From assembly GCA_963682055.1 (NCBI GenBank), contig OY821751.1, forward strand, positions 6,572,001 through 6,636,000: 64,000 nt of DNA, read 5' to 3'. Under the pieces are notes generated by a model that saw only the letters and a list, made by a program, of their open reading frames with translations, ran no database searches and had not been told where the DNA came from. The DNA is from Primula veris (taxonomy: Eukaryota > Streptophyta > Magnoliopsida > Ericales > Primulaceae). This document shows, piece after piece, positions 1 to 10,275 of the stretch (its first letter is position 1; every line of letters starts with the position of its first letter). Made by a program: the position numbers and the translations under genes.

Positions 1-1875
1 AACTACGTCCCGAATTTGTCGGTGACTAGTCCGTTTTCTTGTCTTTTGTTGCGTTTTCAGCAAACCCTGACCTATCGGCCCTATTCCAACCGATCGGCCT
101 TTAGCTGGTTTTTTGTTGAAAGTTCTGTCACGGACTGGTCGGCCTACAGGACCTTTTTTCTGCTTTTTATTTTTTATTTTTTTTATTTCTTGCTCTTTGT
201 CCGGTGTAATTTTTTAGGGGTCTCGACCTGTTCTATAAATTTTATGCTGAAACTCAAGATAAGGGTGAATCATGCTTTATTGTTTTATACTGAAACTCGA
301 GAAATCATGTGTTCTAACCCATTTGTACTAACGTTATAAGTACGTACCTATTTCTCAATCCGAAAATTCTACCCTATTAAATTCAATAATGGAAATAAAA
401 TTATGATTAACCAAAATAACCATACAACCGCGTCAATAGTATTCCCACCCTTTTGGTTTAAAATATCGATCCAAGTCAATTATCACATTTTTCGAAATGA
501 AATGTGGTTTGTCGTTTGTCAAATGAAAATCTAACAACTGATATTTTGACGATACAGAACAAAAATAACTTGGTCACTGCTTTAACTGTTGGATAAATAT
601 CAAACGATTGACAGAGCTCAAAGCAGTTTTTTTATATCCCAGTTTTATGAAGCATTATTCACTTGTAAACTTTTTTTTTTCCACTTGAAACTAATTACTT
701 AAGATGAAATGTATATAATCGAGTAGCAACTAACAATTAGAGTAAACTATACTGTGTCTTCATCCCAAATCCCTATAATTTTCAATAGACAAATGTTGAT
801 CATTATATTCCTAATATCTTACTTATCTACTATATAATCACGAGTCCCCTCATCTCCATAGTCGGTGAACGTTTTGTTATTTTGGTATGAAAAAACAGTT
901 CTACTAGACTTTTAACACATGCTAGTTTTTCCAACTTTCCTAGCTATAATAGATGTCATATTTCCTCACGCACAGCCAAGTGGAATATGAGAAATATTAA
1001 AAGGAAAATAGTAAAAATATATCTCGTAGCCACTGTGAGTAACATATGGGATGAGCAACCCACGAATGCCAGTAATTATCTCCACACAAAAAAAGGTTAA
1101 AAGGCCAATATTAAAGACACTTGATCATGAAGGGTAAATATATGTCTATGCATGGTCATTTCGAGTCGGATGCTCGTGCAATATTTCAAATATGTGGATA
1201 TGCAACAGTACCCTATCATCCAATTTTGATAAATACTCTTTATACTATGTATTTAATTCATCAAGTGTACGTTTTTAATGTAAATCTTATTTGTACACGC
1301 ATGTATAGCTATGGTCGTTTCGTCTCAAATGCTCATGCAATATTTTTATAATGTGGATATACAACACCCTATCATCCAAATTTAATAAATATTATTTGCA
1401 TACATTTATCTTCATCAAGTGTTTTTTAATGTATATCTTATGTGTACACGCATGTATTTATCTAGCTACTACATTAAATAAAGGTGCGGTTGCGAAGGGA
1501 CAGTGCTAATCTCTGATTTGTCAACTTATTGACAATTGGTGCCACGTTGGACCCCGCCATTTGGTAGTTTTTATTAAGATGGGACCAATTATCATGCGAT
1601 ATTCAAAGAAAGATAGATAGAGGGATAGGTGTTTGATCGACACATTTGCAATTGTGGGACAAAGGGATGACCATAGTGCGAACGCTAAAGCTAGAAAAGT
1701 CCAAAGTGGATGAACCCGTAAGCTTGAAAAGCGAAAAGCCAGAAAAGGAAAAGCCAGAAAAGGAAAAGCCAAAAGGTTCGGAACCCTTACCGGTACGTGA
1801 GACGACGACGTGCTAGCTTGTGCGCGTGGGTCCAAGCATGCACATAGTAAACTAAATGATAAACAGGTCGACGAC
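1..1875. other. Intergenic, no gene recognised
   Basis: I see no gene here. The first 160 bases carry several GATCGGCC-type motifs resembling those in the transposon-derived blocks near 56.1-56.3 kb and 59.76-59.9 kb, so the left edge may be the end of a repeat. Two related segments around 1121-1290 and 1300-1460 share the words TCGTGCAATATTT / TCATGCAATATTT, ATCATCCAA and GTACACGCATGTAT, which indicates an old tandem duplication of about 170 bp. At 1738-1772 there is a short GGAAAAGCCAGAAAA tandem repeat. The longest open frames are low-complexity and look accidental. Confidence 0.5.
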
Positions 1876-2056
1876 TTACACTATAAGAAAATGTCGGGAC
1901 AGCAACGTATACGTTTTTGAAAACCAGAGTACTGTTAAATTTTAGCAACAAAATATCAACTATTTATATTGTTAATCTAAAATTTAGCTACGTTTAATTT
2001 ATCAACAGATTTTAAAATCTTGTTTGTTGATATATTGACATTTTCTTGTAGTGTAA
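1876..2056. mobile_element. CACTA-like MITE with 20-bp inverted ends
   Basis: The segment begins TTACACTATAAGAAAATGTC and ends GACATTTTCTTGTAGTGTAA, an inverted repeat with about one mismatch. CACTATAAGAAAA / TTTTCTTGTAGTG is the terminal sequence typical of plant CACTA (En/Spm-type) elements. The interior is AT-rich with TTAGCAAC / GTTGCTAA words and encodes nothing, so this is a non-autonomous miniature copy. A clean 3-bp target duplication is not visible, so the exact boundary is uncertain by a few bases. Confidence 0.7.
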
Positions 2057-2079
2057 GCGAGAAACCGAGATAAAAAAAT

Positions 2080-2800
2080 TCATATTCCGGTAATAAAAAC
2101 CACGACAAAAAAATGTCAAATTATCATCAGAACGTCTGTTGTTATACTGATGCTAAATTGAGGGTTGTTAAATTTAGGAACAGTTTTTGTTGCTAAATTG
2201 TTGATAAAATTTAGCAACACTCAAATTACCAACAGTTTTTAAAAAATAAACCGGTGTTATATTAACTTTTTTTTATAGCGAATGACTTCTAATCCTAGTT
2301 TTTGTTCACATGTACTTCATTGATATTGAAACGTAGATATGAGGACACTAATTTTGTCACCCGTCATTGTATGTATCCTACTTATGAGTTAATCTAGAAT
2401 GAGTTAATGAGTGTATTATATTTCTAACAATTAGCAACAATTGTTTTACAATAAAAGAATATAGCAACATATTAGTAACAATATAGCAACACATCGTAAA
2501 CTTTTTTATAAACAAATTTTAAAAAATAGCAACACAGTACCGACCAAGTAGCTACAAGTAGTTATATTATAAAATAATATAGTTGAAAAATTGTAACAAA
2601 TTTGCAACAATATTTATGTGTTACAGACGTGTTGCAAAATGTGTTGTGTTATACATACAAGTAGCAACATAATAAACTTGTTACAATTATGTTGCTGAAT
2701 GATATTAGTAACAACGGTTGTGTTACTAAAAATCAGCCACAAGCCAAACAGTATCATAATAGTTTATGTTGCTAATCTGTTGTCGATCAATGATCAGAAA
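2080..2800. repeat. Degenerate CACTA/MITE-derived repeat tract
   Basis: The tract is dense in GTTGCTAAA, TTTAGCAAC, GTAACAA and GTTGCTA words on both strands, and ends near 2275 in TTTTTTTATAGCG, a decayed CACTA-type terminus. The same vocabulary recurs at 40.91-41.06 kb, 42.05-42.25 kb and 43.42-43.63 kb. No open frame of interest. The tract abuts the truncated end of the Copia element at about 2.81 kb. Confidence 0.5.
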
Positions 2801-2809
2801 CAAAATTGC

Positions 2810-5022
2810 TCAAATACAAAAAAATTGCTCGTTATTTTCCATTTCGATATCTTGTAGTGTTTCCGTACTAACAACACCACCATCTTCGACTCGTGGTTCT
2901 TTCTCTTCAACCTCGACATCTTGCCTATCCTTATAAAAGACCTTTTCATTGAAGATCACATCTTTGCTACGAATGATCTTTTTCGATTGACCATCCCAAA
3001 ACCTATATACAAACTCGGCACCAACATAACCAACAAAGAAACAAATTTTAGAATTAGAGTCTAATTTGGAAGGATCACTACTATCAAAATGAATATAAGA
3101 TAAACGACCAAATACTTTTAAATGATTGTAAACAATAGGTTTTACAGTCCATACCTCTTTGTGAACTCTTTTCTCCAAAGGCACTGAAGGTCTGCGGTTA
3201 ATAAGATAAACCATCGTGCTAACTGCATTTGCCCATAAAAATTTGGGCAATCCACATTACAATTGCATACTCCTAGCACGCTTAGTGATGGTTCGATTCA
3301 TTCTCTATGCCACTCCATTATGTTGTGTGGCGTCTTCCGTATAGCCTTCTCCATACGAATACCATATTGTGCACAATACTCAGTAAAATCTCCATCAATA
3401 TACTTACCGCCGTTATCGGACCTCCAACACTTTAACGTGTTCCCACTTTCAAACTCCACAATAGTTTTCCATTATTTAAAATTCTTAAAAACATCGGAGT
3501 TATGTATCAAGAAATATACACAAGTCTTTCTTGTCGAGTCATCAATAAAAGTCACATAGTAAAATGAGCCTCCCAACGAAGCTACGGGGGATAGCCCCCA
3601 TACATCAGAATTAATGAGCAATAACTTCTCCTCTCTCGGAGTTCTTTCACTTTTCTAAAAGCCCACCTTTTTCTGTTTTCCGAAAATACAACTCTCGCAT
3701 ATATTGAGGTCAATGGTCTTTAGACCATTCTTCACTAACACATTCATTCCCTTTTCACTCATGTGACCAAGTCGACAATGCCACAACTCGGAATTAGATT
3801 ACGACTCAATAGTCGCCAACATACACCCATCACCATTCGTCATATAGAGCGTACCAATCTTGTTACCATGAGCTATCACCATAGCTCAACGTGAAACTTT
3901 CCAGGTTCCACCATTAAAGTAAGTCAAATGTGCTTCGGCATCAAGTTGACCAACAGAAACCAGATTTTTGGTCAACCTAGGAAAATGTCTAACCTTCGTC
4001 AACTTCCACACCGATCCTTCGATACCAGTTTCTTAACATCACACATACCAACAATATTAAGAGCCTCACTATCGGCCAAATAAACCTTACCAAGGTTACA
4101 TGCGGTGTAGTTCTCAAACACACTACGATTTGATGTCATATGAAACGATGCTCCAGAATCTAGAATCCACGAATGCATATCACTTTTAACAGCAAGTCAT
4201 AAACAATCACCACAATCTTCATCACTAGTCGCATTCTCCACTTGATTCTTGTCACAATCCTTTCTCGAAAATTTGCACTCATTCTTGAAGTGCCCCATTT
4301 GATGACAGTTATGACATTTGATATTTTCTTCCAATCGGGATTCCTTCCACTCTTACTTTGCTCTCGCCTACCTTTCGATTGTGACCTACCTCTATCGCTG
4401 TTGCACCTACAGTTACTACGACCCCTTGAACCCATATTCAAAGCAGCCCCATCTTTGAAACCTTCTCCTAAATCTTGTCTCCTAGCCTCCTCGGCAAGCA
4501 CTTGATCTCGAATACCATTGTAAGTCAACTTCTCTTTACCAATCGAACTATTAACAGCTGCCCTCATAAATTTTCAACTGTTCGGTAGCGATGCTAATAA
4601 AATAAGCGTCTTAGCCTCATCATCAAAAGTAATTTCTCCGGTTTTCAATTGATTTACTGTATCAACAAATAAATTCAAATGTTTTGACTGGTGTGTTTTC
4701 GTTCATTCTCAAATTAAACAATTTCTTCATGAGAGGAACCTTATTATTTGTCGTAGGTTTTTTTTACATATCAGATAGTATTTTTATCATACCTTTAGTC
4801 GTCGTTTCTTTGGCGATGTTGTGTGCAACACTTCTCAACAACGTGAGCCGAATCATACCTAACACCTGTCGATCCAATAGGTTCCAATTTTCCTCCGTTG
4901 TACCAGCAGACATCTCATCACATATGAGGGGTTTGTGCATCTTTTTACCGTACAGATAATACTCTATCTTTCGATACCATTGAAATCCCTCCTTAACCTC
5001 GAAACAAGACTCTGATACCACT
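2810..5022 (-). pseudogene. Truncated Ty1/Copia polyprotein relic (gag-protease-integrase)
   Basis: Read from high to low coordinates, the minus strand gives Copia parts in order. A primer-binding site (TGGTATCAGAG, 5010-5020) is followed by gag-like sequence, a CCHC zinc knuckle (C-x2-C-x4-H-x4-C pattern, about 4275-4325) and an aspartic protease DSGA motif (about 4155-4180). A GAG-pre-integrase segment with an H...H...C-x2-C arrangement (about 3665-3785) and integrase core fragments including a RSDNG-type motif (about 3400-3640) follow. The most continuous piece, 2810-3250, is the C-terminal part of integrase and the linker toward reverse transcriptase. Frameshifts and stops separate the pieces, so no functional polyprotein is encoded. 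Reverse transcriptase, RNase H and the 3' LTR are missing; the element stops at about 2.81 kb against unrelated repeat sequence. Confidence 0.88.
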
Positions 5023-5486
5023 TGTAGGAGATTTGGGCATGTTCCGAACCCACAGCGAGATCAATAAACGTATAAACGACAAGAACTAATAACTCACGAG
5101 AATAAATAAAGGAAAAACAAGCACACCAAGATTTGATTACGGAGTTCACCCAACGATGGCTACGTCTCTGGTGCCGCTGCAGCAAACACAATTTATATAT
5201 ATGTTAAAGAATAGGAGATTAGAAAACCCTACATTGATTCACTCTCAAAAGTTATGGAACTCTCTCTCACGTATTTTAGGAGCTCTCTCGCTATTTAAAA
5301 CGTTTTATATGTGGTGATATGTTTTATGGATAGTTAAACGGGTTTATATAGTACTCACTTACAAATAAAATTCTAATTCACGAAATAAATAAAAAAATTC
5401 AGAAAATACACTAGCCATGCGCATGGCAGAATAGTGTATTTACTATGCATGTGCATGGCACAATAATAATGTCAAGTTTGGCTACA
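5023..5486 (-). mobile_element. 5' LTR of the truncated Copia element
   Basis: On the plus strand this 464-bp stretch starts TGTAG and ends CTACA, a 5-bp inverted repeat with the canonical TG..CA ends of an LTR. Two bases beyond its inner end lies the methionine-tRNA-type primer-binding site TGGTATCAGAG (minus strand, 5010-5020), which fixes the LTR/internal boundary. No matching second LTR is visible at the low-coordinate end, consistent with a deletion of the 3' half. The outer boundary (5486) is inferred from the inverted termini only. Confidence 0.7.
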
Positions 5487-6503
5487 ACTTTAACAGTTTC
5501 GCCATATCCACTTTTTTATCACAATCCGTGTGATCTATTCCACGCCACAACGGATCGATATAAATTACTCGGGGTCTTACCGTCCAATGTGAAGAAATCC
5601 CACGGATCGTAGTTTTTCATGACCAATCTGTTTCTCTCCCGAAACTCTTTTTTCTCTCCATCCTTTAAAGATTATAAAACTCAGCCATAATCCAATCAGG
5701 GCGTAGTTGGGTTATTTCAGCAACATAATAAGATAAAACTCAATCATAATCTAATCACACAAGAAGAAGTATTATGTGATGGTCAAGTTATAAATCTACG
5801 TGCTCTAAATCTATTTAGGATATACTCCATATTTTATTGTTTGGTGTGTCTGGAAAGCAAGGTGTAACAATAATTTTAGTGACAAGAAAATGGATAATAA
5901 GAGTATTTGCCAAGAGATTTGTAAGTGGATAGATTAATTTATACTTTCTCAAAGACAAGTCCTTCCCCCAATTTTTTGAAACTAGAAATAAAAAGGTTTG
6001 TAGATATGAGAAAAGAACAATTTTAAAAAAAGTGGTTAAATGGATGAATCCTCTAGTGAGTATTGTTATTGCAAGTTGAATATATTGCAAGTTGAATATT
6101 GATGGGTCTTACAAAGAATGTTCAAACAAACAAAAAAATGGGTATTATTAAAGATCAAAAAAAGAAATTTTGATTTAGATTCTTATAATTCGAATGAGTA
6201 TGATTCTTGGATAGAAGCTGAAGTAAAAGTTCTTCGTTAGGTTTGCAATCTTATGAAGATAGTAACTTAGACTACTTAGTTATTGCAATCTTATGCGACT
6301 TCTTCTACATATTAACAAAATATATCTATATGATTTTAATATGAATAATTTGAAAAGAAAATAATGTAATAGTCATAATGTAAGGTATGTAGATTCGACA
6401 AATAACACTATACTATGTTATATATGCTTCAAATTTGTGTGAATTTAGAGACAAAATTACATCAGGACAAGGCAGCTAGTGATCAAATATGCAAAATTGA
6501 TTC

Positions 6504-6506
<3 letters not shown>

Positions 6507-6574
<68 letters not shown>
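6507..6574. repeat. (TA)34 microsatellite
   Basis: An uninterrupted TA dinucleotide run of 68 bases, flanked by TTCATG and GTCGGG. It is the longest simple repeat in the window. Shorter TA runs occur near 7485-7510, 10785-10805, 20450-20485 and 40879-40909. Confidence 0.97.
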
Positions 6575-6577
<3 letters not shown>

Positions 6578-7289
6578 GGGTCTCATTTTTCAGTTTAATT
6601 TTATACTTTACAGTTTACAATTTCTTATATAAAAAATGTGCAAAAGTGTAAGACTTTGGCTTCACAAACTTACACCCATATTTAGCAGACATATATACGT
6701 TCATATGCTAGAACATACTGTAAAAGGCATTGCATATATAAGTAGATGAAAATTCATAAATATCACCCTTTAACATTAAAGTAGGTGCTATGGTAGTTGG
6801 CCTTGTGTCCCTCTAATTCCATTATCTTGAAACTCTTTTCTTCATCCACATAAAATACAAAAGTATATTAAAGAAAGATAAAGAAAGACAAGAAGATATT
6901 TGTTAATAATGAACAAATGCGGCCCCTCCACCTTATAACTATTCATCTATCATCCTCATGTCATCATCACGTTCTTATTTTCTTCAATTTTAATTTAATT
7001 TTTTTTAGTTTAGAATCTGATTTTTTTTATTAGTAAGATGATTGAAAATTTCAAATTGAGTGGAATAAGACGTTTCCTCGTTCCCCTAGAGTTTGTTTCA
7101 TATGACAAACTTAGAAATGTCCCTTTTTTGATGTAATAGTAAATCAATTAATATAGAGTAGGTTATTTGCCTATTATTATAAAAGAATTTGAGTTTTTTA
7201 AAAAATGTAACTAATAGGAGTATAATCACAAGTATAATAGTGAATCGAAAAGTTTATGAAAATTAATGCTGGTGTTCATTTCGTTAAAA

Positions 7290-7373
7290 ACCTAGCTCGT
7301 GTTCGTTTCTTAGTAAATGAAATGACATGAACTTAGCTCGTGTTCGTTTCTTAGTAAGTGAAATGACATGAAC
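7290..7373. repeat. Two-copy tandem repeat, about 42 bp
   Basis: The unit containing GCTCGTGTTCGTTTCTTAG followed by GAAATGACATGAAC occurs twice back to back with one or two differences (AGTAAATG versus AGTAAGTG). It encodes nothing recognisable. Confidence 0.75.
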
Positions 7374-9612
7374 AAGAATATAGTGTTCGATTAGTAAACG
7401 AGATGATCATTGTTCATAACTCCGTTCCTTTCGTGAAATTTTGTTTTCGTTTAATTATATAGTTATATTAATAGTTTATATGTAATATATATATATATAT
7501 ATATATATATGATTATTGTGAGAAAATGTGTTCATAATAAATAAGTCAAACAATTAATTAATATTTTCCCTTTACTTGTGATATATTTGATTACAAGCGA
7601 TCCGAAACGATACAAAAACGATTGGCAACAATTTGAAGCAAACATCAATTTGTCGGTTCACGTGACGAAACAAACACGATATGAAATTTTCTATTTTTTT
7701 TTTACAAGACAAAAACAAAATTCATTTCTGTAGTGAGGCAGCCGAAAAGCCAAACGAATCGGAAATGAATAGGATATATTGTCTCATTTCGGCTCATTAT
7801 CGTCCTAAGTATAATCTATTGCACATACATCTGCAATATTCCTCTTCATCTTTCTTCCTTTTAAAAATTCCTATACAAGGAGGTCATTCATAAAAAAAAA
7901 AAAAGGGAGGGGAGGTCAAATCAAATTTGAGAATTTCATTATTTTGATATGTACGCAGGTTCTTGATAGTAGTTCATAGGAGTACTAAATTACATCTTTT
8001 CAGTTTGTTGAATATTTAATTAATTACGGAAAAGTAGATAAGTGTGTTTAATAAAGTTTGAGCATCTTTTTCCTAGACTTTTTACTCCTATCCTTGTCTT
8101 TCCTTTTCTCTCTCCATTTTTTTCCCCTTTTAAAGTGTTTGCAGAGATGATTTTGTTCTGACACAAAGAGACTTAACTCAATCTATAATTTGTGTTGTCA
8201 CATATTAAAAAAAATTAAGATATATAGCTATATGGACATGTGGGTACGTCTTTATGATGTACACTTCTTCTAATGTACATTAAATATAACATCTCTCTCT
8301 CAAATCTTTCTATCTCTCTCTTTGATGGCTGTTGTTTTTGGTGAACACTACTAAATTACTAAAATTTTCGATCCACAGATGATTATCATTGCGCACGTGG
8401 AAACTCAAATTCTTAACATATGAGGTAATATTTATTTTATTTTCATATGAGGTAGTCAGGTAGATACAAACATTTTTTCTTCAAATAATATCATATGAAA
8501 GTACATAATCAAAACTTGAAAAGTGTCAGTAACTTATACCATTTCATTGATTCAATTTTAATTCTTGAAATTAGGTTTGATTTGATATAGAAGGTATATA
8601 TGCAGTTTTTCACAAACTAGTCAAAAGACTCAAAACTATAAATCAGGCTACTTAAATGAAATTCTGTATTAGGTAATTATCTCAACAGTTTATTGTCCCT
8701 TTCCAATTATTCATAGAGATTTTTCATTTGATCATCCATCACTTGCTCCTATTTCATTGACAAATATAAAATACTTTTTTTGAAAATTAAATAGTGATGC
8801 CATGATAGGTGAAGTTTTTATACTCTCATGTTTTTCTTGAAAAAACTGTTTGCAATTATTTGTTATTAAACTGTGACCCAACTGAATGATGGCTTTGTGC
8901 ACTTTCATGTGCTGATTGTACCCTCTTTTCTATATCTATATAAGCATTTAATAAACAAATAGCCTAAAGTGGTATCACTGTTAATAAGTCTCAGTACAAA
9001 CTTACCGACACTTGTTCACTTGCTATACTTGCTCAAATATTGACCCCCACGGTATGATCTTTTTTGGGGTTCAAAGACTATTTTATATGTATAATTGATA
9101 CTACCATTTATTAAAATTCATAATGTGTAAAAACAACACTTTTTGCTCCCGATCATATTTTCTCTCAAAACAATCTTTGCATAAATGCAATAAAAATCTA
9201 ATTCTAGATTTTCATGATGTGTAAAAACAATATTCTAGTTCTCAATCATATTTTCCACACAAAAAATCCTTATATAAAAGGGAACAATCCATTTTCGAAA
9301 CTACCATATTAAATAACAATGACACTTGGCACTTGAGCTTCTATATTTTGGTTCTCTCAAGAATTAAAAATGGAGCAGGGTGGTTAGTACAAGTGGTCAG
9401 AGACTTGATATAACTATAATAACCCGCTTATGATTAATGTTAAATTATTTCCAAATCCAGTGTGACATATATAATGATTATTTAAAAAAAGTTTTAAGAA
9501 GTAAAATTTATGGAAATGCTCTTTTTGTGCTATTTGCCCATAATTGAGTGCATGATTTCTGGGTATTCCTTGAGTTCAAATAATGATTTTGTGGCATCCA
9601 TTACAAAATAGT

Positions 9613-9852
9613 ATTCACTCTGTTTCTATTTAATTATCCATTACGAAATTACGCGTAATTTTAACCGGTTAAAAACTTATATTAAAATTGTCGGAATGAA
9701 AATTTTCAAAATTTGATCATATAGTTCAAATGTTAAATTTTATGATTAGATTTAAAAAAATTCATTTCGACAATTTTGATACAAGTTATAAGCCGGTCAA
9801 AATTGCATGTAGTTTCATAATGGACAATTAAAGGTGAACGGAGAGAGTATTA
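9613..9852. mobile_element. Stowaway-like (Tc1/mariner) MITE upstream of BLH gene
   Basis: The left end CACTCTGTTTCTATTTAATT and the right end AATTAAAGGTGAACGGAGAG are imperfect inverted repeats of the type plant Stowaway MITEs carry (CTCCGTTCC-like termini, TA flanks). Complementarity continues inward (CATTACGAAATTACGCG against TAGTTTCATAATGG), so the 240-bp element folds into one long hairpin. It lies about 210 bp upstream of the BLH start codon, within the likely promoter or leader. A related element is at 40.44-40.66 kb. Confidence 0.75.
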
Positions 9853-10063
9853 TGTAAGTAAAAATATATGAAGGAGTATATTCATTTATTATTTTCATGT
9901 TTAACCCAAATTTCAATTTTACCTTAAGCAAATATATGTATATGAGTGGGTACGCGTGTGAACAAGAAAACTAACGTAGTCTGTTTTGAGTGACAGAAAC
10001 TGTACAATAAATAATTGTAGAAGATAGAAATAGAGAGAGAGAGGAAGAGAGGGATAGATAGAG

Positions 10064-10231
10064 ATGTCTACATACTACAACAATGGAAACAACAATAATA
10101 TACAACAAGGTGCATCTGATCATGGGTTACAAACCCTTCTTCTCATGAACCCTAGCACACCTTATCATTCTCACCACCACCACAATCTCGGATCATACAA
10201 ATCTTCATCGAACACGCCACAACAACATCAT

Positions 10232-10275
<44 letters not shown>

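Larger units (their letters stand above)
5487..9610. other. Intergenic, AT-rich, no gene
   Basis: No protein or RNA gene recognised. The stretch contains a 68-bp TA microsatellite (listed separately), a second short TA run near 7485-7510, and a tandem pair of about 42 bp at 7290-7373 built on GCTCGTGTTCGTTTCTTAG. The part from about 8.0 kb onward has CT-rich patches (8087-8125, 8293-8322). It is the upstream region of the homeodomain gene and could contain leader exons, but I cannot define one. Confidence 0.5.

Noticed and set aside
16..339. 107-codon open frame at the window start
   Set aside because: Phe/Leu-rich product from a T-rich tract, no family match and no context.
1521..1835. 104-codon minus-strand open frame as a gene
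   Set aside because: Its Phe/Leu/Ala repeats come from a short AAAAGGAAAAGCC tandem repeat; no similarity to a known family and no splice or promoter context.
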